From: Paraktedonobacter sp035294465
GTDB taxonomy: Bacteria; Chloroflexota; Ktedonobacteria; Ktedonobacterales; Ktedonobacteraceae
Reading direction: 5' to 3'
Assembly (NCBI GenBank): GCA_035294465.1
Contig: DATGKW010000021.1
Coordinates: 1 to 20,060 of the forward strand
DNA length: 20,060 bases
Shown: positions 1-8,103 of the stretch, piece by piece
Numbering within the stretch: the first letter of the stretch is position 1
Layout: every line of letters starts with the position of its first letter
Made by a program: the position numbers and the translations under genes
Notes under the pieces: model-generated
Told to the model about the DNA's origin: nothing
The model's input: the letters and a program-made list of their open reading frames with translations, nothing else
Databases searched by the model: none

Positions 1-80
1 TATCATAAGATGCTCGCCCTGACTATAGTCGTTTCCAGGTCGATTCTGCCAGCGTTCATATTTACCTTTTTGCAGCATAG

Positions 81-122
81 AAGAGAGGGACAGAAGCAAC
101 TCATTACCTCTATCCCTCTCTT
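81..122 (+). terminator. Possible bidirectional terminator hairpin
   Basis: A perfect 10-bp inverted repeat (AAGAGAGGGA at 81-90, TCCCTCTCTT at 113-122) encloses a 22-base loop. On the plus strand the stem runs into a short T4 tract, which fits a terminator for a gene lying left of the window. It also lies just behind the stop codon of the minus-strand FHA gene, but on that strand no T tract follows directly. The long loop makes it weaker than the other terminators in the window. Confidence 0.45.
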
Positions 123-136
123 TTCGCACAGGCATG

Positions 137-1621
137 CTAGATTTTCTTAAACGTACACGTAATCTTCCCAAATTGCAGTGTATCGCCGTCGTTGATGGGG
201 GTGGGCACGTTGGCATCCAGGCGCTTGTTGTTGACACGGGTAAAATTGGTGCTGTTCAGGTCAGTTATCTGGTAGGTACTGCCGATGTGCTCAATGATTG
301 CGTGGCCGCGAGAAACGGTATCGGCGCCCTCCCTGGTGCCAAGATCGACCTCTGGCTGCACGCCACCCAGGTCATGATCATAGCGCCCGACCAGTACGCG
401 TTCGCCCGCCAGCGTCACCTGGTCGCCATTGGAAAACGTCAGTGTACCCCAGGGTGCGTTGGGATCTCTGGGCGGCTCGCTAGATGGCCGGGCTTTGATG
501 GTTGACGACAGAGCCGGAGGAGGTGTCTGTGGCCCGGCAGCAACGGTTGGCGGCTGCATCGGCGTTGGTGGAATATAGACGGGCACGGGAGGCGGCTTGG
601 GTGGCTGCTGCGTCGTGGGCCTCGGCTTGCCCGGAACCAGCGTGACCGAAGGCTTGGGCATCACCGGCGGTTCCTGGGGCACCGGCGGCACGTATGGTTC
701 CGGCCTGGCCGGCACTGTAGGAGCCTGCGCTGGCGGCGTATAGACCGGAACAGGCGGCTTCTTAGGTGGCGTATACGTAGGCGTGGATGGTTTGGGCGGC
801 GTATATACTGGCGTAGATGGCTTGGACGCTGCCGCAGGTGTAGTTTTGGCTGCCTGCGACGATGTGGCCTGGAAGGTGTTCGCGCCGCACTTTGGGCAAA
901 AGGCCACGCCCGGCTTCATTTCGACCTTACAACTGGGGCAGAGCAACTTCGGCGGGGTCAGGCCGCGACCGCAGCCGCTACAGAATGTATCTCCAGGCTC
1001 GTAAGGCGTGTTGCAACTGGGGCAGCGTGGCTTGGCCGGCGCCGGTGGTGTGTAAACCGGAGTAGATTGGGCCGCCGGTGGTGTGTAAACCGGTGTCGGC
1101 GGTGTATAGACTGGCGTTGGTGGTGTGTAAACCGGCGTCGTATACTGCTGCGGCGGAGGTGCCCAGTATTGCTGAAACTGAGGCATCAGATTGCCTGGAA
1201 TCGGCCCTGCCTGCGCTTCAGGCTTCTGCTGCCGAACCAGCGCATCAACCGAATTCAATACCTGATTGCCCAGGCTTGCCTGCTTAATGGCGCCCGCCCC
1301 TGCCGTGATCAGCAGCGGCCAGAGCACAGGAATGAAGGTCGCGCCAACCAGGCCAACTGCGCCAACCGCAGCCTTATCGATCCATTTTTGCTGGCCGATC
1401 ATCGCCACTGTGCCACCGCTGGTATGCTGAAGTGTCAGAGTTAAGGCCGTTTGCAGGCCGACCAACGCCGCCAGCTCTCCCCCTTTTTTCATCTGTACCA
1501 TTACCTGATCTTTGCCGCCAAGTTGCTGAGTTTCATAGCCCTGCGCGCGAAACAAATTTTCAAGGTCAGTGGCGAGTTTTTCCAGATCTATGTCCTCAGT
1601 GTTATAAAATCTGGCATCCAT
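137..1621 (-). CDS. FHA-domain protein with double zinc ribbon and proline-rich repeats
   Basis: 494 residues. The start at 1621 is chosen because AAGGAG lies 9 bases upstream; an in-frame ATG at 1657 lacks this. Order of parts: an N-terminal region (1-80) beginning MDARFYNTED; a hydrophobic stretch (about 84-112) that could be a membrane hairpin or a buried helix; proline repeats built on PVYTPP (161-195); two zinc ribbons with CxxC pairs at C200/C203, C214/C217, C228/C231 and C242/C245; a second proline-rich linker (260-370); and a C-terminal FHA domain (about 400-494) with the phosphothreonine-pocket motifs VGR at 411-413 and SRGH at 437-440, and N456/N459. FHA domains bind phosphothreonine peptides, so a role in Ser/Thr-kinase signalling or as a scaffold is likely. 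No kinase is visible nearby. The partner is unknown; the domain call is firm. Confidence 0.88.
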   Translation of the reverse strand: MDARFYNTEDIDLEKLATDLENLFRAQGYETQQLGGKDQVMVQMKKGGELAALVGLQTALTLTLQHTSGGTVAMIGQQKWIDKAAVGAVGLVGATFIPVLWPLLITAGAGAIKQASLGNQVLNSVDALVRQQKPEAQAGPIPGNLMPQFQQYWAPPPQQYTTPVYTPPTPVYTPPTPVYTPPAAQSTPVYTPPAPAKPRCPSCNTPYEPGDTFCSGCGRGLTPPKLLCPSCKVEMKPGVAFCPKCGANTFQATSSQAAKTTPAAASKPSTPVYTPPKPSTPTYTPPKKPPVPVYTPPAQAPTVPARPEPYVPPVPQEPPVMPKPSVTLVPGKPRPTTQQPPKPPPVPVYIPPTPMQPPTVAAGPQTPPPALSSTIKARPSSEPPRDPNAPWGTLTFSNGDQVTLAGERVLVGRYDHDLGGVQPEVDLGTREGADTVSRGHAIIEHIGSTYQITDLNSTNFTRVNNKRLDANVPTPINDGDTLQFGKITCTFKKI

Positions 1622-1858
1622 TTTTATGCTCTCCTTATGCTCAACGTCGCAGGTCACAGGTCTATCCTCTATGCGCCGCGTCGCTGGCCCTTCATGATTC
1701 CAGAAGCAATGAATAACAGGCTTGCAATCTCTTCGTTAAGTATACGTTTCTTTGCCGGGAAGGTTAGAAGGTTCCTGGCGATCCTTCCACCAAAGTATAC
1801 CCCATTTTGTGTATGCATTGAGAAGTGAATCATCTCCTGTCGCGGAAGAGCATTTTCT

Positions 1859-2659
1859 CTAATTCTGCTGCCAGTGGTATTGCCTGAAAACCTCCAGCGT
1901 ATGCTGGTCGCCCGGCACATAGCTCACCATCGAATAAGCGCTCACTCCCGTAAATATAGTCGTGGCCGTGCGCAGAGCCAGGCGGCCTAGCTGGCTATGC
2001 TGCACGTGAAACACAAACGATGGAGCTGGTTTGCCTTCGGGATAGGTAGCTGCAGCAATGCGCCGAAATTCAGGCAACTCGCGCAAGCGCCTCCATAGCT
2101 CTTTATATTCCGGCAAATGGGTAAGCGTGCTGGTATTGTACTGAAAGTCACTGACCAGCCGGCGCGCAAGATTCTCCCAACCATGAAATTGGCGTCGGCG
2201 ATGCGTGCCAAAGACCAGTTCAAGCAAGTGCGTGCGCTCGTGCCTGGCTGTGGCAAGCTCGGCCTCCTCCTGGGCCTCGAAAAGAATGATCGCGGCCTCG
2301 TTCCAGGAGTGAAGATACCAGAGACGATCCAGCGAATGCGCCGGATACGAGGTATTCAGAACCAGCAGTTCCGCCAGGTGGCCCAGATCCAGCAACGTGC
2401 CCTCTACCGGATAATCGTCGATTTGCCGTCCGGTAAGGCGGGTAAAAGCCTCGTAAAGCTGCTGCCTCTCAGCGTGGGGCAGCTCTAACGCTCGCGCGAT
2501 GCTATGCACCACATGCTGCGACGGATTACGGCGCATACCGGCTTCCAGATGATAAATATACGTGCGCGAGAGCCGTGTAGCCTGGGCGAGCTGGCCTTGC
2601 GAAAGGCCCCGCTGCTGGCGGAAACAGGTTACAAGTTGAGCGAAATCACTGCTATTAAT
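1859..2659 (-). CDS. HTH (XRE) transcriptional regulator with MmyB-like ligand-binding domain, probable ATT start
   Basis: The first ATG in frame (2536) would cut off the DNA-binding domain: the frame stays open upstream and encodes a complete XRE helix-turn-helix (GLSQGQLAQATRLSRTYIYH, about residues 18-37). No in-frame ATG, GTG, TTG or CTG precedes the HTH. The only plausible start is ATT at 2659-2657, 6 bases after AGGAAGGA, giving 266 residues. The downstream half (about 75-266) resembles the MmyB ligand-binding, PAS-like domain (WNEAAIILFEA, then the GWENLARRLVSDF region). As I recall, a Chloroflexus member of this family was crystallised with a bound fatty acid. The gene is divergent from a fatty-acid degradation operon, so a fatty-acid-sensing local regulator is a reasonable inference. 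A frameshift or sequencing error near the start is the alternative to ATT. Confidence 0.8.
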   Translation of the reverse strand: MNSSDFAQLVTCFRQQRGLSQGQLAQATRLSRTYIYHLEAGMRRNPSQHVVHSIARALELPHAERQQLYEAFTRLTGRQIDDYPVEGTLLDLGHLAELLVLNTSYPAHSLDRLWYLHSWNEAAIILFEAQEEAELATARHERTHLLELVFGTHRRRQFHGWENLARRLVSDFQYNTSTLTHLPEYKELWRRLRELPEFRRIAAATYPEGKPAPSFVFHVQHSQLGRLALRTATTIFTGVSAYSMVSYVPGDQHTLEVFRQYHWQQN

Positions 2660-2739
2660 AACGTTTCCTTCCTATCCTGATTACGCATATTCGTTAGCTA
2701 CTCCTTTCATTATGCCTGAAAATTTGTTAGCTGGCAACG

Positions 2740-2768
2740 TTTTATTCCCATATCTATCACCTTATAAT
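2740..2768 (+). promoter_or_regulatory. Candidate promoter of the beta-oxidation operon
   Basis: A perfect TATAAT hexamer lies at 2763-2768, about 55 bases before the operon's first start codon, with only a weak -35 (TTTTAT, 17-base spacing). The 163-base divergent gap (2660-2822) also holds two copies of GTTAGCT (about 2693 and 2726) and two of AACGTTT (about 2660 and 2736), which could be regulator sites for the divergent XRE gene. No functional evidence. Confidence 0.35.
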
Positions 2769-2822
2769 TATGGTAAGACGGGAAGTAGTTATTGTTATGG
2801 CTCAGAGAGGAGCTGCCGCGAA

Positions 2823-4592
2823 ATGTCTGACCCATCTGTCGTCAATAGTTCTCAAAAAGAGCTTGAGGCAACCGTTCTTTCCGCTCGACCCTGGGTGAAA
2901 TACTATGAGCCGGGCGTGCCGATCCAGCTAGATATTCCCGACCATCCCCTGACATGGCTGTTGGATCAAGCGGCCAGCCGCTATCCACAACGTACTGCTT
3001 TGATCTATTATGGCACAAAAATAAGCTACGCTCAGCTTTCGACGCTGGTGAAGCGTTTCGCGCTTGCCTTACAGCGCCTCGGTGTGCAAAAGGGAGATCG
3101 CGTGGCTCTCGCTCTGCCTAACATCCCTCAATATCCAATCGCTTTTTACGGCACACTCAAAGCTGGGGCGATAGCAGTACCAACCAACCCCCTCTATACA
3201 GAGCGCGAAATGCAGCATCAACTGGCCGACTCTGGCGCGCGCGTGCTTGTGATGCTGGATATGTTTTATCCTGTTGTACGAGCAGTACGCGACCGGACCA
3301 GTCTGGAGCAAATTATTATCACCAGCCCCGCAGACTTCCTTCCCCCTGTTCTGCGCGTTCTTTACCCACTGAGCCAGCGGCGAGCCAGGCTGCCAGAGCC
3401 GCGCCTGACCCCCCAGGAACTGCGTTCGGACGCCATGCTGCGCACCATGAGCGAGATGCTGGAACCGCATACAAAAGGCGGCGTAGAGGTATTCAACCTG
3501 CCGGAGCCAGCAGGGGGTAATGAGCTTGCCGTCCTCCAGTATACCGGCGGCACGACCGGCCTCTCCAAAGGCGCAATGCTGACTCATCGCAACCTGCTCG
3601 CCAATGCACTGCAAACTCGCCACTGGACCCCCAGAGCACACGACGGAGAGGAAATCGGCCTCTGCGTTGCCCCATTTTTCCATTCCTACGGGATGACCGT
3701 GTGCATGAACCTGGGAATCTACGCCGGGGCGACCCTGGTGCTTCTGCCCAAGTTTTCGCCTAAGGAAGTGGTCAGAGCCATTGCACGCTATCGTCCCACC
3801 ATGTTCGCTGGTATCCCTACTATGTACATCGCAGTAATGCGCGAACTCAAAGGCCACTCCGACCGCGTGCAGTCGGTAAAATATTGTATCAGTGGGGCCG
3901 CGCCCCTGCCAGCCAAAGTTCAAGAGGATTTTGAGCGTATGAGCGGCGGCAAGGTGGTGGAAGGCTATGGCCTGAGCGAGACCTCACCGGTTACACACTG
4001 CAATCCCTTGAATGAAAATTGCGTCAATGGCAGCGTGGGTCTGCCACTGCCCAACATCGACGCGATGATTATGGACAGCGAGACGGGCAAAGCGTTACCC
4101 CCCGGCGAGATTGGCGAGATTATGGTCAAGGGTCCCAACGTTATGAAAGGCTACTGGAACCGCGAGGACGAAACCAGGGCCATTTTCCGCGACGGCTGGC
4201 TGCATACCGGCGACCTGGGCTATATGGATGAAAAAGGGTACTTTTACATCGCCGACCGCAGCAAGGATCTGATCATAGCCAGTGGTTTCAATATCTATCC
4301 GCGCGAAGTAGAAGAAGTGCTTTATCGCCACGAAGCTATCCTGGAAGCCGCTGTAGTTGGTGTGCCAGACGAGTATCGTGGTGAAAATGTTGCCGCCGTG
4401 ATTGTTCTCAAACCTGGTTTCACGGCCTCAGACGAGATGCGCAACAGTATTGTCGCGTATTGCAAAAAAGAATTGGCCGCGTACAAAGTTCCTAAGATCG
4501 TAGAATTTCGCGAGGATCTTCCGAAATCTCTCATTGGCAAGGTTCTGCGCCGCGAGGTGCGTGCGATGCTCGCCAAACCAGAAAAAGTATAG
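2823..4592 (+). CDS. Long-chain fatty-acid-CoA ligase (AMP-forming acyl-CoA synthetase)
   Basis: 589 residues from the start at 2823, which follows GAGAGGAG by 10 bases; a further in-frame start at 2712 would add 37 residues of unlikely sequence. It activates free fatty acids to acyl-CoA with ATP, the entry step of beta-oxidation. Visible ANL-superfamily motifs: the P-loop YTGGTTGLSKGA (240-251), the GYGLSET adenine-binding motif, the DGWLHTGDLGYMDEKGYFYI region with the ribose-binding Asp, the hinge RSKDLIIASGFNIYPREVEE, and the C-terminal catalytic lysine in SLIGKVLRRE (K573). Length is usual for FadD/LcfA-type enzymes. It is the first gene of a same-strand run that encodes the rest of the cycle. 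Chain-length preference cannot be read from the sequence. Confidence 0.93.
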   Translation: MSDPSVVNSSQKELEATVLSARPWVKYYEPGVPIQLDIPDHPLTWLLDQAASRYPQRTALIYYGTKISYAQLSTLVKRFALALQRLGVQKGDRVALALPNIPQYPIAFYGTLKAGAIAVPTNPLYTEREMQHQLADSGARVLVMLDMFYPVVRAVRDRTSLEQIIITSPADFLPPVLRVLYPLSQRRARLPEPRLTPQELRSDAMLRTMSEMLEPHTKGGVEVFNLPEPAGGNELAVLQYTGGTTGLSKGAMLTHRNLLANALQTRHWTPRAHDGEEIGLCVAPFFHSYGMTVCMNLGIYAGATLVLLPKFSPKEVVRAIARYRPTMFAGIPTMYIAVMRELKGHSDRVQSVKYCISGAAPLPAKVQEDFERMSGGKVVEGYGLSETSPVTHCNPLNENCVNGSVGLPLPNIDAMIMDSETGKALPPGEIGEIMVKGPNVMKGYWNREDETRAIFRDGWLHTGDLGYMDEKGYFYIADRSKDLIIASGFNIYPREVEEVLYRHEAILEAAVVGVPDEYRGENVAAVIVLKPGFTASDEMRNSIVAYCKKELAAYKVPKIVEFREDLPKSLIGKVLRREVRAMLAKPEKV

Positions 4593-4680
4593 TCAGGGGG
4601 GTCAAGGACCGCCGCTTAACCTGATCGCAGCCAGCGCCCCGGCGGAGCGGATAAGCCATCTCTGACAGAAGGAGTATAAA

Positions 4681-6462
4681 ATGTCGACGACGATGAAACC
4701 TACTGAAGCCGGCACGGCTTTTCTCACAACGCCGGTTAGTGAAAGCGCTGAGCGTATCTTCACGCTGGAGCAGCGTGACGAGGAGCAGCGCTGGATAGCC
4801 GAATCCGCCTCGACCTTTACCTGGCGTGAGGTTCTCCCCAATGTCGAGGCCATTGACCGCCAGGAGCCAGGTCTGATGCCCAGCCTGGTCAAGAAGGCGG
4901 GAGAACAGGGCCTGCTGAGCATCGATGTACCGGAGGAGTACGGCGGTGCCGAACTGGGTCTGCTCACCAGTGTCCTGGTTGCCTCCGAACTGCGCGAAGC
5001 ATCATTCAGCGTGGCCTTCGGCGCGCATACCACGATTGGCACTCTGCCCATCGTCTTCTATGGCAACGAAGAGCAAAAAGCCAGATACCTGCCGAAGCTG
5101 GCCTCCGGCGAGTGGATCGCGGCCTACGCCCTGACCGAGCCGGGCGTCGGTTCTGATGCAATGAACCTTTCCACCACCGCGAAACTCTCCGAGGATGGTA
5201 AATATTACATCCTCAATGGTACCAAACAATGGATCTCCAACGCGGGCTTCGCCGATGTGATGATCACTTTTGCCCGCATTGATGGCAACAAGCCTTCGGC
5301 CTTTATCGTCGAAAGTGGCTGGGAAGGTGTCTCAACGGGGGCCGAAGAGAATAAAATGGGCATTAAAGGCTCTTCGACTCGTCAGGTAATTTTCCAGGAC
5401 GCGAAGGTTCCCGTGGAGAATCTGCTCGGCGAGATCCACAAGGGCTACAAAATCGCCTTTAACATCCTGAACATTGGTCGCCTCAAGCTGGGCGCCGGCT
5501 CGACCGGAGGTGCGCGCGGTGCTTTGGGCCTTGCCGCAGCCTATACTACCGAGCGCAAGGCGTTTGGCAAGTTTCTGCACGAGTTCGGCATGATCAAGAA
5601 AAAGCTGGCCCGCGTGGCGGCCGAAACCTACGCAGCAGAGAGCGCCGTCTTCCGCACTGCTGCCAACGTCGAAAATGCGCGCCTCAGTGCCAGCAGCACT
5701 GAGGAGGCTTTTAAGGCGATAGAGGAGTATACTGTTGAAGCTTCACTCGCTAAAGTACACGGCAGCGAAGTACTGGCCCTGGCTGTAGATGAAGGTGTGC
5801 AGATCTTCGGCGGCTACGGCTTTATGCATGAGTATCCCATCGAAAAAGCCTATCGCGACGCGCGCATTCAACGTATCTTTGAGGGCACCAATGAGATTAA
5901 CCGTCTGGTAGCTGCCGGTACGCTGTTTAAACGCGTCCTGACGGGCAAAGTGCCGTTGATGGAACGCCTTCCGGCAATCGAGACACGGGTCAAGGCCGGA
6001 CAGCCCGTTGATTTCGCCGGCGAGGCCATTCCCGCTGATCTGCGCGCAGCGGTCAACGCCCTTGAGCGCGCGAAAGATGTTACGGTATATGCGGCTATGC
6101 GCGTGGCGATGAGATACATGCAGGCGCTGGAGAACGAGGAAGAGTTCATCGAATACCTGGCCAATCTACTGATCGAGATCTACGCTATAGATAGCGCCCT
6201 GGCCCGCGCAACCCAGGCTGTGCGTCGCGGCGATGAGAATAGCGCCGTGCATGTGCAACTGGCGCAACTGGCAACCTGGCTCGCCTTCTCGCGCATCCAC
6301 CTCAACCTCGACCAGATGATCATGACCTATAACGAACCTGAAGAGGTCGAGCAGGAGCTAACGCGTGTTCGCACCTATCTGGGCGACTACCTGGTCAACG
6401 GCGTTGCTCTTCAACGCGACCTGGCCGAGCTGATCGTTGAGAAGCAGGGCTACCCACTGTAA
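4681..6462 (+). CDS. fadE: Acyl-CoA dehydrogenase (long-chain, FadE/VLCAD-like)
   Basis: 593 residues; the start follows AGAAGGAG closely. It catalyses the FAD-dependent alpha,beta-dehydrogenation of acyl-CoA, passing electrons to electron-transfer flavoprotein (no etf gene in the window). Sequence evidence: the substrate/FAD motif YALTEPGVGSDA (149-160), WISNAGFADV, the helical domain with ERKAFGKFL, and the C-terminal motif FEGTNEINRL carrying the expected catalytic base E401. About 150 residues follow the usual 380-400-residue core (440-593), as in VLCAD and the Bacillus FadE type. It lies 88 bases after the acyl-CoA synthetase with no terminator between, and 17 bases before the MaoC gene, so one transcript is likely. 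The symbol is by analogy with Bacillus fadNAE. Confidence 0.92.
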   Translation: MSTTMKPTEAGTAFLTTPVSESAERIFTLEQRDEEQRWIAESASTFTWREVLPNVEAIDRQEPGLMPSLVKKAGEQGLLSIDVPEEYGGAELGLLTSVLVASELREASFSVAFGAHTTIGTLPIVFYGNEEQKARYLPKLASGEWIAAYALTEPGVGSDAMNLSTTAKLSEDGKYYILNGTKQWISNAGFADVMITFARIDGNKPSAFIVESGWEGVSTGAEENKMGIKGSSTRQVIFQDAKVPVENLLGEIHKGYKIAFNILNIGRLKLGAGSTGGARGALGLAAAYTTERKAFGKFLHEFGMIKKKLARVAAETYAAESAVFRTAANVENARLSASSTEEAFKAIEEYTVEASLAKVHGSEVLALAVDEGVQIFGGYGFMHEYPIEKAYRDARIQRIFEGTNEINRLVAAGTLFKRVLTGKVPLMERLPAIETRVKAGQPVDFAGEAIPADLRAAVNALERAKDVTVYAAMRVAMRYMQALENEEEFIEYLANLLIEIYAIDSALARATQAVRRGDENSAVHVQLAQLATWLAFSRIHLNLDQMIMTYNEPEEVEQELTRVRTYLGDYLVNGVALQRDLAELIVEKQGYPL

Positions 6463-6479
6463 AGACAAAGGAGCGAACC

Positions 6480-6854
6480 ATGCAAGTTGGCGATGTTTCT
6501 GCCTGGGAACGCATTTTCACCATCGAGGAGGTACGGCAATTTGGCCAGATCTCAGGCGACCTGGGCGTTCACCACGTGGAGCCAGACGCCCAGGGTCGCT
6601 TGCTTGTGCAGGGCTTGCTGACTGCGACGCTGCCGACCAAGCTGGGAGGCGATCTCAATCTGCTCGCCAGTTCGTTGAGCTTTGAGTTTCGGCGCCCTGT
6701 CTTTACCGGCGATACCGTTCGCTGCGAAAATACCGTTACCTTCCTGGAAAAACGCGAAGGCCACACGTACCTGGAAGCCAGTTTTGTCTGTCGCAATCAG
6801 CATGGCAAAGAGGTGCTCACCGGCTACGCTCGCGGCATTATTCGTGACTCGTGA
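6480..6854 (+). CDS. MaoC-like hotdog-fold enoyl-CoA hydratase (R-specific type)
   Basis: 124 residues, start preceded by AAAGGAG. It carries the hydratase-2 signature around FGQISGDLGVHH (21-32): D27 and H32 have the same five-residue spacing as the Asp/His pair of PhaJ-type (R)-specific enoyl-CoA hydratases, and a GLL segment follows. The middle of the protein (SFEFRRPVFTGDTVRCEN) is the usual MaoC beta-strand pattern. The family hydrates trans-2-enoyl-CoA to (R)-3-hydroxyacyl-CoA. The operon already encodes an (S)-specific hydratase in the last gene, so this one may supply (R)-intermediates or process particular substrates. The N after D in many family members is not present (SGDLGVHH against SGDxNPxH), so some caution about substrate is needed. 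Confidence 0.85.
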   Translation: MQVGDVSAWERIFTIEEVRQFGQISGDLGVHHVEPDAQGRLLVQGLLTATLPTKLGGDLNLLASSLSFEFRRPVFTGDTVRCENTVTFLEKREGHTYLEASFVCRNQHGKEVLTGYARGIIRDS

Positions 6855-6904
6855 AAATAGCAAGTGTACACTTCGCTGCTGTTCAGATAAGGAGAAATCT
6901 GCTC

Positions 6905-8101
6905 ATGGCAGAGGCTGTGATTGTCAGCGCTGTGCGCACCCCCATCGGGCGCGCAAATAAAGGCGCTTTAAAAGATGTTCGGGCCGATGATCTGGCTGCA
7001 ATTGCGGTGAAAGCCGCTGTTGAACGCGTTCCACAACTGGATCGCTCATTGATTGAGGATGTTATCCTGGGTTGCGCCTTCCCCGAAGGCGAGCAGGGGA
7101 TGAATCTGGCTCGCCTGGTTGGCGCGCTGGCCGGTCTGCCTGAAACGGCGGGCGGTGTGACTGTTAATCGCTTTTGCGCCTCCAGCTTGCAGGCGTTCAA
7201 TATGGCCGCGCAAAATATCATGCTTGGCCTGGGCGATGTCATGATCGCCGGCGGCGTAGAGAGCATGTCGCGCGTGCCCATGGGCGGCTTCAATCCTAGC
7301 TTTAATCCACGTCTGATGCCAACACACGAAGGTGAAGAGATCAGTTCACCCTATCCTCCCTGCGAACTGGAGTACGCTCGGTCCAGCTATATACCGATGG
7401 GCATGACTGCCGAGAACCTGGCTAGAGAATATCACATCAGCCGCGAGGAGCAGGATGCCTTCGCTCTGCGCAGCCACCGGCGCGCGATTGCTGCCATCGA
7501 TCAGGGCATCTTTAAGCGCGAGATCGTACCGGTGCCGTTGCCCAATGGGCGTGTAATGGATACCGACGAGGGGCCGCGCCGCGATACGTCAATGGAGCGC
7601 CTGGCCAGCCTCGAACCGGCCTTCATCAAGGGTGGCAGCGTCACCGCCGGGAACTCCAGCCCGCTCAACGATGGAGCCTCTGCTGTTGTGCTGATGTCGG
7701 CTGAGAAGGCTAGAGAGCTGGGCATTCCCGCGCAGGCCCGTGTGATCACTATGGCCGTGTCCGGCGTGCGCCCTGACATCATGGGTATTGGTCCCGTGCC
7801 TGCTGTGAAAAAAGCCCTTCAGCGCGCAAATCTTCAACTGAGCGATATCGACAGTATCGAACTCAACGAAGCCTTCGCGGCGCAATCGCTGGCTGTGGCG
7901 CAATCGCTAGGCATCGACCAGGAGAAGCTGAATCCACATGGCGGCGCGATTGCTCTGGGTCATCCGCTGGGCTGCTCCGGCGCGCGTCTGATCGTCACCC
8001 TGCTCAATGACCTGCAAACAGCGAACAAGACTCTGGGACTGGCTACCCTCTGCGTTGGCGGTGGTCAGGGCGTCGCTACCATTATCGAGAGGATTGCCTG
8101 A
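6905..8101 (+). CDS. fadA: Acetyl-CoA acyltransferase (3-ketoacyl-CoA thiolase)
   Basis: 398 residues from the ATG at 6905, which has AAGGAG 10 bases upstream; the in-frame ATG at 6851 overlaps the MaoC gene's end and adds 18 unlikely residues. It cleaves 3-ketoacyl-CoA with CoA to acetyl-CoA and a shortened acyl-CoA. All thiolase active-site landmarks are present: the nucleophilic C91 in NRFCASSLQAF, N321 in NEAFAAQ, H353 in GGAIALGHPLGCSGAR and C383 in TLCVGGGQG. Its stop codon is separated from the next start by two bases, so translation of the two subunits is probably coupled. Degradative thiolase is favoured over biosynthetic acetyl-CoA acetyltransferase because of the operon. Confidence 0.93.
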   Translation: MAEAVIVSAVRTPIGRANKGALKDVRADDLAAIAVKAAVERVPQLDRSLIEDVILGCAFPEGEQGMNLARLVGALAGLPETAGGVTVNRFCASSLQAFNMAAQNIMLGLGDVMIAGGVESMSRVPMGGFNPSFNPRLMPTHEGEEISSPYPPCELEYARSSYIPMGMTAENLAREYHISREEQDAFALRSHRRAIAAIDQGIFKREIVPVPLPNGRVMDTDEGPRRDTSMERLASLEPAFIKGGSVTAGNSSPLNDGASAVVLMSAEKARELGIPAQARVITMAVSGVRPDIMGIGPVPAVKKALQRANLQLSDIDSIELNEAFAAQSLAVAQSLGIDQEKLNPHGGAIALGHPLGCSGARLIVTLLNDLQTANKTLGLATLCVGGGQGVATIIERIA

Positions 8102-8103
8102 CC

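Noticed and set aside
540..1140. Closely spaced repeated DNA units resembling a repeat array
   Set aside because: They are in frame within the FHA gene and encode PVYTPP-type proline repeats; unit length and spacing vary, so this is not a CRISPR array.
1806..1818. The 13-mer TTTGTGTATGCAT shared with 12445-12457, both upstream of minus-strand genes
   Set aside because: In a 20-kb window a few chance matches of this length are expected; the flanks are only loosely similar and no promoter lines up with both.
3069..3923. A 284-codon open frame on the minus strand
   Set aside because: It lies entirely opposite the acyl-CoA synthetase, whose motifs are complete; the antisense protein has no recognisable pattern and no ribosome site.
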